The position numbers were made by a program, and so were the translations under genes. The notes under the pieces were generated by a model that made no database searches, was not told the DNA's origin, and saw only the letters and a program-made list of their open reading frames with translations. Positions 1-10,995 of a stretch of 64,000 nt of DNA are shown piece by piece; the first letter of the stretch is position 1; every line of letters starts with the position of its first letter. Origin of the DNA: Argyresthia goedartella (Eukaryota; Arthropoda; Insecta; Lepidoptera; Argyresthiidae); the NCBI GenBank assembly GCA_949825045.1, contig OX463832.1, forward strand, positions 24,856,552 to 24,920,551, read 5' to 3'.

Positions 1-538
1 CGAGTATTTGCTACTTTTCACTCTCTCAGGAAACTTCAGTACTTTTTGGCCTCGACAGACCAAAATCACTCTCGCTCAGTCTCTCCTTCTACCCCTCATT
101 GATTATGCTGATGTCTGCTGGGTCAGTGCTATCGAAGAATTACTGAACAAACTCGAACGACTTCAAAATCTCGGGATTCGGTTTATCTTTGGGCTGCGCA
201 AATACGACCATGTATCACAGCATCGCAAAGAGCTGAAGTGGCTGCCAATACGTCTTCGTCGGGATTCTCACATCCTCAACATCCTCTACAACATTTTACG
301 CAATCCGCGCTATCCAACCTTCTTACGAGACCGTTTTCCATTTGTTTCTTCCAGCAGGCCTCGGAGAACTCACGCGCTTTCAATGCTCACAAACCCACAG
401 CATTACACCGCGACCTATGAGCGTGGGTTTAGATTCCGGGCCATTCAATTGTGGAATGCACTCCCCTGCACTATCAGGGACAGTCCTTCTCTTAATATAT
501 TTAAAAGTCGCGTGAAGAAGCATTACTTTTCTCTTTAG
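1..538 (+). pseudogene. LINE reverse transcriptase, C-terminal fragment (5'-truncated)
   Basis: The open frame from 8 to the stop at 536-538 encodes the C-terminal domain that follows the polymerase core in CR1/Jockey-type non-LTR retrotransposons. It has the typical order: a PLIDYADVCW segment, then LERLQNLGIRFIFG, then a terminal RAIQLWNALP motif about 30 residues before the stop. No catalytic residues are in the window because the copy continues off the left edge or is 5'-truncated. The family differs from the LINEs elsewhere in the window. Family membership is inferred from these motifs only. Confidence 0.8.
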
Positions 539-816
539 AAATATAGGTAGTATGTATGTATTTATTAGTATATATATTTAAAAAAATATATATTTATATA
601 GTATTTATGTTTAGCATGTACGAGTATATTATATTATATTTATGTAAGCCCTCGTATATTTAGTTAATATTGTTTTATATTAGTTATTTAGATATAACAT
701 ATATCTTACCATATGTTAGTTATTTAGATATGTACTAAATTATATTTTTGTACACATTGTCACCCCTGCTCAGCAATCGACCTTCCCCATCCTAATATAC
801 TATGTACTGAACAAAG
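539..816 (+). other. AT-rich 3' UTR of the LINE and spacer
   Basis: The stretch is strongly AT-rich with repeated TATATTTA and TTAGTTATTTAGATAT blocks and has no open frame. It follows the LINE stop codon directly and is most simply its 3' UTR and tail. I cannot fix the exact 3' end of the element. Confidence 0.5.
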
Positions 817-2882
817 ATGGTCGCAAAACACGTGGACTTACAGCCCCTCGCAGACTCGTTGTCGAGGAATGTTCTACGAGCATCCGAATTAAACAAGTTA
901 ATTAGTAGTTTTGATAAAAATGATATTACTTTTGATTTTATTAGTCTTAAGTTTCATTTAGATTATATTAAGAAAGTAGTTATAGAAAAGTTGCAACAGG
1001 TAGCGCCTTCCATTCGTATAAAATGAGGTATACTTAACCCCCTTGGTTCATTAATTAAGGTAATTACAGGAAATCTGGATAACGATGACGCCATCAGATA
1101 TGACAATATGATTAATGAAGTAAAGTTAAATCAGAAAAATTATAATAAGAAACTGACGTTGGTCACCGAAATTGCGCAAAACCTTGCCAACTCTTCAATT
1201 AAGTTAGATAAGAATATCATTTAAATTGATACGATATTAAGAAAATTAAATAACAACATAACAGAAGTACTAAAGATGGAATACAATAATCATATCGAAA
1301 TCCAAATCATTCACGCGTACCATTTACTGATACATAACTTTCAGTCTATTCGTATCAAATTGAATGAGATAGAGACTAGCCTAGCATTAAGTAGATTAGG
1401 TATTTTGCATCAATCTGTAATAGAGTCCGACAACTTAATGAAACTATTGGAAAAGATTAACAAGGTTGAAAAAGTAGTATTTCCACCTACATTAGAAAAC
1501 TTGGCTAAGATAGAACAAACTGTATCGTTGAAAGTGTTTTTATTTATTTATTTATTCTAGGAGAACCAACAGCTAATACATCACATGAAGAAAATTAAAA
1601 TAGAAGTATGAAGCCAATTACAGGAACTCACAAATAGATATCGCACAAAAAATAGATCAGCGATGCGCACATTCAAATAACGGCGCGCACACACAGCATA
1701 TATAGGTATATAAAAACTACGAGCATATAATTTATCTTACAAAGCCGAAATAAACAAACAACCTAAATACCTAATACATTACAATAACACTACACAAACA
1801 TGGTAAACATACGGTAAACAAATCGCTCAATCAAAAAATACACTACTTAAATTTCGCCTCACAGATGGAACTACACAATAAATATATTTCTATTTCTATT
1901 TCTTCTTCTATTTCACAATTAAACATATCAATCTCAAGCTCCTTCGTCGCATTGTTCAAGTTTCGACTAGCACGGTTAAGGAAACTATTTCGTCTGTAGT
2001 TGGATGATATTCGCCTTAAAGAGATAGGGGGGAAGTTAAGGGAAGGATAGTTTTAAAAGGAAATCAAATTACTTTCCTTTTAGAAATACCACTGGTTGAA
2101 AGGAATACGCCTATGTTACCCCAAAACCGCACAGTCATTATAATTCCCAAATACCCCTATATCCTAGCAAAAGGAAGAAAGATCATAATACTCACGTCCA
2201 TGCCAAGAAATAGATGAATCCAGCTACTTATCCCTCAGAGATGATATGTCCCAGTATCTACAAGATCACTTCATAACAGAGCTAATGATGTATGCAGAGA
2301 TTGTGACGTCATGCACTCAAATAACCGTTTCGAATGGAGCACTGAAACTTGACCTCATAAATATTAATAGATGGATGCTCTACAGTGGAGATACTACTTT
2401 ACTAACGAGATATTCCGCCAAAACATTCATGGAACTTACATAATTACCCTAAATGATCCATGTGAAGTTAAGTTTGGAAATATCTCTTTAAAAATGCATA
2501 CAATAGAATTTCAGAACAGCATTATGGATAAAATGCCAATTGTCAACTTACCTATAGTACATCCTCTAGCCGAAACAGCATCAGTACCGGAACCTGTGAA
2601 CCTGGAAGATATTGAACATCAACATATGCCCTGAAGAAAATTCCTAGTCATAACAGTGAAAGTGAAAGGCCAATTATAACAGTGAAAAGCATTAGTGTTT
2701 GGACGATCGGACTCTACATTATAATTTGTTTAGCTCTATGTATCCTTACTTGTTATTATACTTATAACCGTTTAAAGGTATATTTTCGAAGTTCTGCTTC
2801 TACGAAAGAGAACTTCGAACTTAAGGAGCAAGGAGTTAAGTCTCACGGCTCTTCACATACCGATGACGCCATATTTGGCTGA
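817..2882 (+). pseudogene. Errantivirus-type envelope (F-protein-like) relic
   Basis: Several broken frames on the plus strand (817-1026, about 1030-1225, 1276-1560, 2246-2634, 2682-2882) together follow the layout of the envelope protein of insect errantiviruses, which is related to the baculovirus fusion protein F. A Gly-rich segment with ITGNLDNDDA at about 1060-1095 resembles the region after the cleavage site. Coiled-coil-like Leu/Ile-rich segments follow at 1100-1550. Residues encoded at 2700-2770 form a membrane anchor of about 20 hydrophobic residues, followed by a basic and Lys/Glu-rich tail. Stop codons and frame changes (for example TGA at 1024-1026) make it non-functional. No gag or pol lies next to it, so only the env part survives. 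The fusion-protein assignment is by resemblance, not a search. Confidence 0.65.
1561..1930 (+). other. Probable insertion inside the env relic, ending in a simple repeat
   Basis: Between the two halves of the env relic lies noncoding sequence ending in a CAATAAATATATTTCT stretch and an (ATTTCT)n-like tract at about 1880-1915. A simple-repeat tail after a polyadenylation-like AATAAA is what the 3' ends of LINE or SINE insertions look like. The left boundary is not visible, so this is a tentative call. Confidence 0.35.
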
Positions 2883-3090
2883 GCCCTGGAAGTGCGATAT
2901 GATGAGGAGCTGACAAAGCGTGAGCCGGGAGACCTCTCTGCTTTCTGCCCTCAGTCTTGAGGCAGTAATTAAGTAAAATAGTCGTATTTAGAGCTCTAAG
3001 ATAATATTGTAATCGATCGTTTTATCTCAATTAAATCTTTATTTTTTAAAACGTCGTTTACGTGCGTAAAATCTAGGTTGTCATGTGACG
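2883..3090 (+). other. Downstream flank of the env relic, possible LTR remnant
   Basis: The sequence after the env stop contains a polyadenylation-like ATTAAATCTTTATTTTTT at about 3030-3050. By position it could be the decayed 3' LTR of the errantivirus. I see no matching copy elsewhere in the window, so this cannot be confirmed. Confidence 0.3.
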
Positions 3091-3305
3091 GACAATAAAC
3101 ATAAACATTTACATACAGACACATACATTGCTTCTGGCCCACACTAGGATATCCTGTGTCTTGTGTGGAAACCAGAAACAGCGACATCACAGACATGTAA
3201 ACATCGAAGACCTAGGTTTTTTATTTGTTCCCCTGCCGGGGATCGAACCCGGGAGTAGCCTGGTTTTCAGAGCCACTTACCGCTGAACCACAGAGATTCG
3301 ATTCA
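3091..3305 (-). mobile_element. tRNA-derived SINE, minus orientation
   Basis: Read on the minus strand, 3305-3230 has a tRNA-like head. A TGGTTCAGCGGTAAG box A-like segment is followed by a CCCGGGTTCGATCCC box B, the split internal promoter of RNA polymerase III. A body continues to about 3091, including GTTTCC and GGATATCC-type blocks, and ends in a TTTATGTT-like tail. A second copy in the other orientation at 4340-4545 shares the head, the CTGTTTCTGGTT block and the tail, which supports a real repeat family. Confidence 0.75.
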
Positions 3306-3368
3306 CGCGATCGATGCATCAGGCACGCACGGGTGTGACCTCAGATGTATAATACTCTGGGACATACG

Positions 3369-3440
3369 AAACTTGATACACACCAATGAGGTTTTGATAC
3401 ATCAATCAGTATCAAAACCTCATTGGTGTGTGTCAAGTTT
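3369..3440. repeat. 32-bp near-perfect inverted repeat (hairpin)
   Basis: The left arm 3369-3400 and the right arm 3409-3440 are complementary over 32 bp with a single difference that would still allow a G-U pair. The loop is 8 nt (3401-3408). It is not inside any coding frame. It could be a tiny foldback element or a transcribed hairpin. The sequence alone does not decide. Confidence 0.9.
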
Positions 3441-3965
3441 GGTGTGTGTGACGAAAAAAAATATTATATAGGAAAACATGAATAGCTGATCGCCAAAGCC
3501 GCCATTTTGTAAAATATAATTCGACATGAACCATATCAAATAAACTAACAATAGACTTTCCCAGCCATACAAAATTAATGGATTTAACCTTGTGCAATTA
3601 AATTACGTTTTTGACCCCCTTTGCGTCCGAATTTTCAGAAATCCGTTCTTAGTGCTCTGTTACGCTATGAAAGCAACCATTGGGTAAATGTTTCATGCCC
3701 TTTAGGCCTAACGGTTTGGGCTCTGCGTTTATCATCAGTCAGACAGTCAGATAGTCACTCAACACATTTATAGATTAAAAATATTAAAAAAAAGAAGATG
3801 AGTGAGTGTTGAGTGCTAGCTGTTGTTGAAATGATGGAACAACCGCTACCGATGAAGTCGTTTATTGCACTAAATATAATGAATGTAACAACTTAACAAG
3901 GAAAGAGGGAAACGCTTATGTACGCTTAATTAATTTAAAATGACCTTTGTACAGTTGGCTGTACA
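3441..3965. other. No gene recognised
   Basis: This stretch has no convincing open frame on either strand and no repeat shared with other parts of the window that I can see. It is ordinary AT-rich intergenic sequence or decayed transposon DNA. Confidence 0.5.
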
Positions 3966-4262
3966 GGTTGAGTATAATCTTTTCAAATATTTTACATAGA
4001 GTTGGAAGAACGTATTATTGGTCTGAAATTTGAAGGATCAACCTTATCTCCCGACTTGAATAGTGGTATCAGTTAACTGTGTTTCATGAGGTCTGGGAAA
4101 GCCCCATCGTCAACACATTTATTGAATATATAAGCTAAGTGTGGGGCTATAACTAGAATTACTGAACCAATGACTGACTGATATACCCCAAAGGTCTTCA
4201 GTACTTTTTGAGTTAAGTAATCTAAACGTTTAGACAATGTATGGCTCGATCTTGAGCTCTTA
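3966..4262 (-). mobile_element. LINE family A fragment (reverse transcriptase, N-terminal part)
   Basis: The minus strand matches LINE A at about 7160-7430 closely over its whole length. It includes the segment encoding FNKCVDDGAFPDLMKHS and the LIPLF region before the polymerase core. A stop created by a small change just after the MKHS codons breaks the frame. Both ends are truncated, so it is a dead internal fragment. Confidence 0.85.
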
Positions 4263-4339
4263 CACTCCAGCAGCATGCGCGAAGTCTGCTGTTGATTGCG
4301 TCTACTTTGCTATCGAAATGTATTACGCCTGATGCCGAC

Positions 4340-4545
4340 GTCTGTGGCGCTGTGGTGGTGGCTCTGCCTGCGAGAGGTCCCGGGTTCTATCCCCAACTGG
4401 GGATAAAGAAAAAAAAACAGGTCTTCGATGTTTATATGTGGGTGACGTCGCTGTTTCTGGTTCCCACGACACAGGGTATCCTAGTGTGGGTACAAAAGCA
4501 ATGTATGTGCCTTTATGTAAATGTTTATGTTAATTTTTTATTTAT
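4340..4545 (+). mobile_element. tRNA-derived SINE, plus orientation
   Basis: The head at about 4345-4405 has a GTGGCGCTGTGGTGG box A-like segment and a GTCCCGGGTTCTATCCC box B. The body has an A-rich stretch, then CGATGTTTATATGTG, CTGTTTCTGGTTCCC and GGGTATCCTAGTGTGGG blocks, and a tail near 4540. The same blocks occur in the minus-strand copy at 3091-3305. A shorter piece of the body appears to recur near 51320-51360. Confidence 0.75.
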
Positions 4546-4796
4546 TTAAATAATCAATTTATAACATCATAACTGTAACAGAAACCCTAGACAATCATAA
4601 TGATAACACATTATAGTAGTTTATCTACACACGTATCATAAACCCTCTTTACTTCGTACAAAAACCGCACGTTACGATCAGCATAATGTTAAACTACTTG
4701 GTAAAAACTCATTTCTTATCTGAAAAATTACACATTATGACCATAATGTGTAGTTTGTAGAGTAGTGGTACTTTAGGTAGAGTAGGAACTACTTTC

Positions 4797-4890
4797 CAAT
4801 GTAGAGAAGAGGCAAAAAATGACGTTTGCTAAGTACATGTAATCTACAGTAATAAAGAAATTTGACTTGACTTGATTTGACTTAAATGAT
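4797..4890 (+). mobile_element. LINE family A 3' end, very short copy
   Basis: The sequence GAGGCAAAAAATGACGTTTG followed by an ATCTACAGTAATAAAG block is the reverse complement of the conserved 3' end of LINE A at 5650-5725. It ends in the family's simple-repeat tail, here made of TTGACTTGACTTGATTTGAC units. Only about 90 bp are present, an extreme 5' truncation. Confidence 0.85.
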
Positions 4891-5435
4891 ATTTATATGT
4901 CTCTGAAGCCTTAGTTTACAGCTTTGGATAATAGGATGTAACCTGCTTGTTCAATTTTACCAACCAGGTTGGAGTAAGTGCTACCTAATTGTAAGTGTTT
5001 AGGAAGTATTGTGTTTGGTGTGATTACGTACAGAACTCAGTCCGAGTCCAACGGAGAATTAAAATAATTTATTTATATTTAAATATTTACGGGATTACGT
5101 ACACTCCGTGTGTCAGTGACTCTTGTGTACAATGACATATCAATAATAAATAATGCAGCCCATTAAAGTCCCCACCGAAAGGCACGAGCCTCTACCCGGA
5201 TATGAGTAAGATTGAGCCATACTCCACCACGCTGGCTTAGTGCGGGTTGGAGGGATGTGAGGCTAGTGGCCAACCCTTGCCGTCAGATGTTTTCAAGCTG
5301 CCCTATTAGGGCCTCTGACCAGCTTTAGGACTACTACCACCGAGTAGCGATAGTCGTTTACACCGATTAACGTGTCGTCCGAAACACATGCCACATAGAA
5401 ACGAACAACCATCCAGTATCCGTCTTAAGCTGGCT
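4891..5435. other. Noncoding; part resembles a lepidopteran LINE 3' region
   Basis: No gene is seen. At about 5160-5400 there is a GC-richer block with CACCACGCTGGCTTAGTGCG, a motif I associate with the 3' regions of RTE-type LINEs in moths, but it is not coding here and the recognition is from memory of the motif only. The rest is AT-rich. Confidence 0.35.
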
Positions 5436-5437
5436 TC

Positions 5438-5635
5438 CCACGGTGCGTGAATCTGCGGATTATCGCAGCACGGCGACGACTACGGACAGCCACACACCGC
5501 ACACGAGGCTCTTCCAACGGTGCGTTTCAGTCTGTGTGGGTCTTGAGATTCGAAGCCATCTTGTTCAGCACTCAGCACGAGCTCGCACCGCACGTTTGAA
5601 GTTACCGACTCGCCGCGGATCGCACGCACCGCGAC
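5438..5635. mobile_element. Short GC-rich element with inverted ends (MITE-like)
   Basis: The left end GGTGCGTGAATCTGCGG (about 5440-5457) and the right end CCGCGGATCGCACGCACC (about 5612-5630) are inverted repeats with two or three differences. The interior is GC-rich and unlike its AT-rich surroundings. The short open frames inside are not coding in character. It looks like a small non-autonomous DNA transposon directly abutting the LINE A tail. Confidence 0.5.
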
Positions 5636-6056
5636 GGAATCAAATTCAAATTCCAAATTCCAAATGTCTTTATTACTGTAGATATTTACATATACATAGC
5701 AATCATCATTTTTTGCCACTTCTCTACATTGGACCACTGTGGGAGAAGAAGGGCGTAGAAACTCCCACAGATTGATTTTTAGATCTCTTTTTAAAAATAG
5801 CTTATGCTTAACTAATACAACATATAATATTTAGTCATTATCATAATTAATAAGCAGGAATAAATAATTACAAAATTATTAACAGCAAGGTCTGTATTGA
5901 GCCAGATTAACCCCATACAGACCCATCATTTAAGTAATCTTGAACATTGTAATATCCCTTTTTCGACAAAGTCGCTTTAACATAGATTTTAAATTGCTCA
6001 AATGGCAATTTCAAGATCTCCAGAGGTATCTTGTTGTAGTAGAGAATGCATTGACC

Positions 6057-7691
6057 CTAGAAAGAATTGCTAACCTTCGCGAGTCTAAACCAGGGCGCAA
6101 GTAGTCTGTGATTATTTCTTAGGTTAACATTACAGCTATCTCTGAGTTTGGGAAATTTTGTAAGGTTCTTGCGTACATACATTATATTTTCGAAAATAAA
6201 TTGACTAGCTACAGTTAGTATGTCAATTTCTTTAAAAAGCTGTCTTAAGGAGTCTGTGCGTTTTAAATTATAAATTGCTCGAATAGCTCTTTTCTGTAAA
6301 ATAAAAATAGTTTGAATATCCGCTGCTTTCCCCCACAACAAGATACCATAGGACATGACACTATGAAAGTAACTAAAATATACTAGCCTAGATGTAGCCA
6401 CATCCGTGTTTTGTCTGATGTTCCTAACAGCGTAAGCCGCAGAACTTAATTTACCAGCCAATTTTTCTATGTGGGGTCCCCACTGCAATTTGTTATCAAT
6501 GGTTATTCCAAGAAACTTCGTGTCATTTACTAATTCTAACGTATTGCTGTCCAACACTAAACTGGTCCCAACTTGCCTGACATTTGGAAGTGAGAATTTG
6601 ATACATTTGGTTTTACCAGCATTTAACAATAAATTGTTAACTGTGAACCAATTCAAGGTTAAAGATAATACTCTATTGACATCATCAAAATCTTCTTTTT
6701 GTCTTTCAATTTTGAAGACCAGCGAAGTATCATCAGCAAACAACACTATGTTAGTCAATTTCTCCACCATAAAAGGCAGGTCATTAATATATACCAGGAA
6801 TAACAAAGGGCCTAATATGGAACCTTGTGGAACGCCAATTTTTACCCCCGATCCATCAGATTTAACGCCGTTGACTTCTGCCTTTTGAATTCTATTGCTT
6901 AGGTATGATCTTAGTAGATCCAACGCTTTATTTCTAAATCCGTAATGATTTAATTTCATTAGTAGCGTGTCATGATCAACACAATCAAATGCCTTCGACA
7001 GATCGCAAAAAACACCGATAGCATCCTGTGCGGCTTCCCATGCAGAATAAATATGAGATATAATGGTAATACCTGCATCCGTAGTCGATTTACCCCTAGT
7101 GAAACCGTATTGCTTGGCGTGGAGTTGTTTTGTACTGTTGAAGTGTGAGACCATTTGATTGAGTATAATCTTTTCAAAAATTTTACTTGGTGCTGGAAGA
7201 ACCGATATTGGTCTGAAATTTGACGGATCAACCTTTTCTCCCGACTTGAACAGAGGTATAAGTTTACTGTGTTTCATGAGGTCTGGGAAAGCTCCATCAT
7301 CAACACATTTATTAAATATATAAGCTAGGTGTGGAGCTATAACAAGTATTATTGAACCAATGACTTTGACTGATATACCCCACAGGTCTTCAGTATTTTT
7401 TAAGTTAAGTAATCTATACGTTTTGACAATATCCTGGGGATATACATGATAAAACTTGAAGTCTACATTACTGATTCTAGTGCTATTTTTTTATAAAGCC
7501 TCTGCTTCATATGGAGATGAATTTAGACGCTCTGTTGTGAGTAAGGGTGCATTGGAGAAGAATGTTTCAAAAGCTTGAGCTACCTCAGCGTTGGATTTAA
7601 CAACATCATCACCTATCTTTAAGCAGAAATCATTATCCCTTGGTATAACTTTGCCAGTTTCACGGTTTATGATTTGCCAAACCGTTTTCAT
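6057..7691 (-). pseudogene. LINE A reverse transcriptase
   Basis: The frame runs from 7691 to the stop at 6057 with one in-frame TAA at 7491-7493. The polymerase core is clear: CDLSKAFDCVDHDTLL carries the first catalytic Asp, then GVPQGSILGPLLFLVYINDL, then LFADDT with the catalytic Asp pair. A C-terminal domain of about 150 residues follows (LQKRAIRAIYNLK). It would copy LINE RNA by target-primed reverse transcription in the nucleus. The core is intact after the stop, so a piece starting within the frame could be made, but not a functional ORF2 protein. The plus-strand frames here are shadows. Confidence 0.9.
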
Positions 7692-8029
7692 TCTATTATT
7701 GGATTTTTGTATTTTTCTATTAACGTGTAAAGTTTTTCAGTTCTACAAACTAACTTGAAAGTTTTGGAATATTTTTTAACATAGTCATGAAATTTTATAT
7801 CAAAGTTATAGGTTTTTTGTTCATAAAGGTCATACAAGATAGCTCTACTTTTACGAATTCCAAACGTTGCCCAGTCGTTAAATTTGTTGTTGGCACTGAC
7901 GTTCTTTAATTTAAAAACTGTATTGAATTCTGTTTGAATAATGTTGAAGAAGTTAGAATAGATTTTGTTCGGGTTCTGTTCATCAAAATCCGGTACTGGC
8001 AAACCCATATCTAAGTTTTTCATATACAT
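7688..8029 (-). pseudogene. LINE A linker between endonuclease and reverse transcriptase
   Basis: The frame encodes the charged linker with WATFGIRKSR and a LYDLYEQKTYNFD stretch, the usual bridge between the endonuclease and polymerase domains of Jockey/CR1-type ORF2. It ends in a different frame from the reverse transcriptase that begins at 7691, so a frame shift lies at about 7690. Sequence further upstream to 8110 continues with a FSREVNKTD-type segment until the insertion at about 8116. Confidence 0.8.
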
Positions 8030-8115
8030 CTCTAGTCTATGGGATGTAATAGGCCTATAAAATGATGGATCAGTCTTATTAACTTCTCTTGAGAAGTTAT
8101 TATAATAGGTCTGAA

Positions 8116-8190
8116 AATTGAAATAGGTAATTTTGTGTTTTCTTTACGTTTTAAGACCTGGAGAATCATTTGCAATCATTTTTAGAGTGA

Positions 8191-8228
<38 letters not shown>

Positions 8229-8582
8229 TACGTATGTACGTGATCAAAATTATGGAATTCGTTTTCTCAATAACTACTGGACCGAATCGCTTTGATGACC
8301 ATATCAATCGATACGCCACGTCATGACTTAGATCTGAAAGGAGTCTAGAAAAAATCGGTCCAGCGGTTCGTTTTTTATTTGTAAAAAACTGACTTTTTTG
8401 AACACGCAACGTTAATTTTGTATGTAATTCCAAGTATTGAGGGGTAGATGTGGGTTTTTGAGGGTGCTGGTTTCGAATCTTTCATCAGTTTTTTAAAATT
8501 CAAAATGGCGGACCCACTATGACGTCATCTTTTTCGTGAAAATTCTTTAAATTCTTCAAATGATTTTCTAGGTATCGAAACA
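8116..8582. mobile_element. Noncoding insertion in LINE A, with a TG microsatellite
   Basis: LINE A coding similarity stops at about 8110 and resumes at about 8590. The intervening 470 bp is noncoding and begins with a (TG)n tract at about 8193-8225. Its ends include a near-duplicated CTTCTC/GAGAAG block at 8090-8105 and 8598-8613, though this block may be LINE sequence. It is probably a small non-autonomous element, but no clear terminal repeats are visible. Confidence 0.5.
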
Positions 8583-9467
8583 TTAAAAAAAAGAATTCTT
8601 CTCAAGAGAAGTTGCTTGTACGGTACTTGCTGCCGAACCGATTTTTTTCACTATTAATTTGGAATGAAACTTTTTGACCACTGTTATCGGATGGAAACAG
8701 TTAATTACATTTTTACTTGTGAATGCACAGTCACAAAAAACGTTATCTAAGCTAGTTTGGCTGGTAAGTGTAATTCTAGTCGGCTCTAGAAATACATGAC
8801 ACAAATTAAATGATTTGAACAGAGTTTTTAATCGTCGCTTCAGTGTTGTATCTACAAGCAGATTATCTACACGCAGAACATTAAGATCGCCACAAATAAT
8901 TAACTTTTTTCTGTCATTACAAAATTTAATGAGGGTTTCCTCCATAATTTTCTCAAACATTTCAAAATTGCCATGGCCTTTTTCATCTCTCGTAGGTCTG
9001 TAGACACAAACAATAATATGGCTATCCAACTCAACACAAGATACCTCTATTTGTCTTTCTACAGTAAGTGTAAGAATATCTTTCCGTTGTTTCACCTTAA
9101 TATTATTTTTTACTAAGATTAAAGAACCACCTCTATCAGCAGTCTTTATATTGTAACAACTGACAATTGTGTTATTATTTATGTTAAAAGACATCATATT
9201 TTCCTTTAACCAATGTTCTGTAATACAAATAACATCAGTGTCCGAATTATTAAGAAATAATTCTAATACAAGTTCTTTGCCAGGTAGCCCCTGCATGTTT
9301 TGATGGGTAATATTTAAGAGGGGCTTACCCTTGTCTGACAAAGTCTCCTCCGCCGAAAACGATGTAGTGCAGATCTGAATGAGGCTGGCCTGATCCATGA
9401 CGTCCAGCTTGTTCTGTATGAACGCTAGTATTTCGTCGACCCCGATATTACAACTCGCGCATTTCAC
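8583..9467 (-). pseudogene. LINE A endonuclease domain (APE-like)
   Basis: An open frame of 294 codons encodes an exonuclease-endonuclease-phosphatase fold domain. It has NITHQNMQGL at the N-terminal side, VICITEHW with the catalytic Glu, IIVCVYRPTRDEKG, then LIICGDLNVLRVD with the catalytic Asp/Asn pair, and LDNVF. The enzyme would nick chromosomal DNA to prime reverse transcription. The usual C-terminal SDH motif is degraded and the frame ends in the disrupted linker. The frame opens with a GTG codon and the first ATG is 23 codons in, so the true start is probably missing. Confidence 0.85.
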
Positions 9468-9470
9468 TTT

Positions 9471-9946
9471 ATTTGACGGCGACGTGCTGCGCGATCAATC
9501 ACACAATGCGAAGACGCCCGCACACCGTAAAGCGCGCGCGCAGAGTGATGACAGATTTTGTCAACACATTGGGGCAAAGATCGCAAGTCGATGTTGGTTT
9601 TATGAGTAGACTTTTAACATAGAGTTTGCGTAGAGACAGCAGCCCTATCTCCCTGAATACTATTGTTGTGGGGTTTCGTTTTGCCTTAACTAGGATTATT
9701 TTGAATAAGGCACGCTGGGCCCTTTCTAAGCTGATTAAGTTAGTTTTGCATGCGGATCCCCAGACCGAGATACAGGAGGATAGCACTGAATGACCAATCG
9801 CACAATATACCATCTTAGCCAGTTCAACATCTCCAACACGTCTTAGGTTTTTAATATGTACATCAATTTTCGGGTACGTCCTGTAGGCATTAAAATTTTT
9901 GGTCGCCAAGAAAGCCTCTCATCGACCAGTACTCCAAGATATTTTA
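9471..9946 (-). pseudogene. LINE fragment, reverse transcriptase C-terminal domain
   Basis: The minus-strand frame 9909-9499 encodes a post-polymerase domain with IGHSVLSSCISVWGSACKTNL and ERAQRALFKIIL. This is the same kind of segment as in LINE D at about 28700-28850, to which it is moderately similar. The polymerase core is missing. The GC-rich part near 9500-9550 belongs to the junction with LINE A. Confidence 0.7.
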
Positions 9947-10620
9947 TTGTTAAGGTTTAAAGTTTAAGATATTTATTTCTCAAAAAGCATACAATATTCG
10001 TTTACTTTAGAAACAACACAAATAAATAATTACACAAGCTTTCTTACATCGAGCGAGACAAGTGGGGTAGTCCTTGAAAAATGTTAATATTTATTTTATG
10101 AATGTGGTGACTTTGAGATGTATGTTTTTAAAAGTTTTTTATAAATTGGTAGTGATCTCGCCTCTTTTATAGCTTTCGGGAGTTTGTTGTACAGTCGCGC
10201 CCCTCTGCTACTATTACTATGCTGTTTTTACCGTAGTTTGTCCTGTGGTGTAGTATAACAATGTTATTTGCTTATCTAGTCAAGCGACTTCGTGTCTGTG
10301 CGTAGATCTATATATTTTTTTAAAGTAATTTGGGTACGAATGTCTTTTGTAAGGATTTTTCGTATAATTATGCATGTGTTATATGTGTATGTTTATGATA
10401 TGTTTAATAATTTTGTTTCTGTATAGATTTAAGACGTAATTGTTAAGAAATCGTAGCCAAAGAGTGTTTTAATGACTTTATTTTGTGCAGTTTTTAGTGG
10501 AGCTAGGTTTGTTTTCGCCGCTCTACCCCATATCTCTATTAGGTATTCTATGTGACGAGTGAATTATAAATGGTATAGCGGACAAGTTTTATTTTATTGT
10601 TTCTGTTCGTTCGAGTTCGG
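9947..10620 (-). mobile_element. LINE 3' end relic
   Basis: It begins with a simple-repeat tail (AAGGTTTAAAGTTTAAG) and a polyadenylation-like block. Read on the minus strand, it carries degraded coding sequence for the C-terminal domain of a LINE reverse transcriptase, with an IEIWGRAAKTNLAPL-type segment at about 10490-10545. There are many frame breaks. It appears to be a different copy or family from the fragment at 9471-9946. Confidence 0.55.
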
Positions 10621-10990
10621 GACAGTAGGTGAAACGGTCTAACCCATTGTCTCTGGTACAATTGTGTATTTTTATTGGTATACTATCTATTTACTAGCCC
10701 TGTGTGGGATATATTATAAAAGACGTTATATTTATGGGCTTGTATTTTTTATTTGGTTTCTAGTTATTTACACTTTGTATAAAAGGGATCCAACTGGCTC
10801 GATAGCCATTAATCTAATCCTCACTATAATTTAGCTCAGTCACTGGCCGAATCCTACGGTGAAGTGTCACATTGACTTCTCACATCCAAGCCCCTTTCTT
10901 TTTTAAAACTACATATAACGTGACAGTGTCCAAGTAAACACCCACTCTAAAGAGGCCCGTATACAATATACAACCTACCTTACAATCATT
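10621..10990. other. No gene recognised
   Basis: This flank of the Gypsy element has no supported coding sequence and no repeat I can match within the window. Confidence 0.5.
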
Positions 10991-10995
10991 CCCCC

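Larger units (their letters stand above)
5639..9470 (-). mobile_element. LINE family A, longest copy (ORF2 region, minus strand)
   Basis: This is the reference copy for the family. Its 3' end is at 5639, with an (AATTCCA)n-like simple-repeat tail next to the conserved block TGTCTTTATTACTGTAGATA. On the minus strand it runs endonuclease (9467-8583), linker (8029-7688) and reverse transcriptase (7691-6057). The coding part carries one frame shift, one in-frame stop and a noncoding insertion in the linker, so the copy is inactive. Other copies lie at 3966-4262, 4797-4890, 20161-21996 (with another copy inside it), 26109-26691 and 60295-60658. No ORF1 is seen upstream, so the copy is probably 5'-truncated. 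Confidence 0.9.

Noticed and set aside
3240..3305. A functional tRNA gene on the minus strand
   Set aside because: Box A and box B are present, but a proper acceptor stem is not seen. A second copy with the same downstream body shows it is a SINE head.
6469..6888. A 139-codon plus-strand frame opposite the LINE A reverse transcriptase
   Set aside because: The minus strand carries all polymerase motifs. The plus frame recurs opposite every LINE A copy (for example 21313-21552).
8182..8433. An 83-codon minus-strand frame containing a His/Thr repeat
   Set aside because: The repeat is the translation of the TG microsatellite, and the rest has no coding character.
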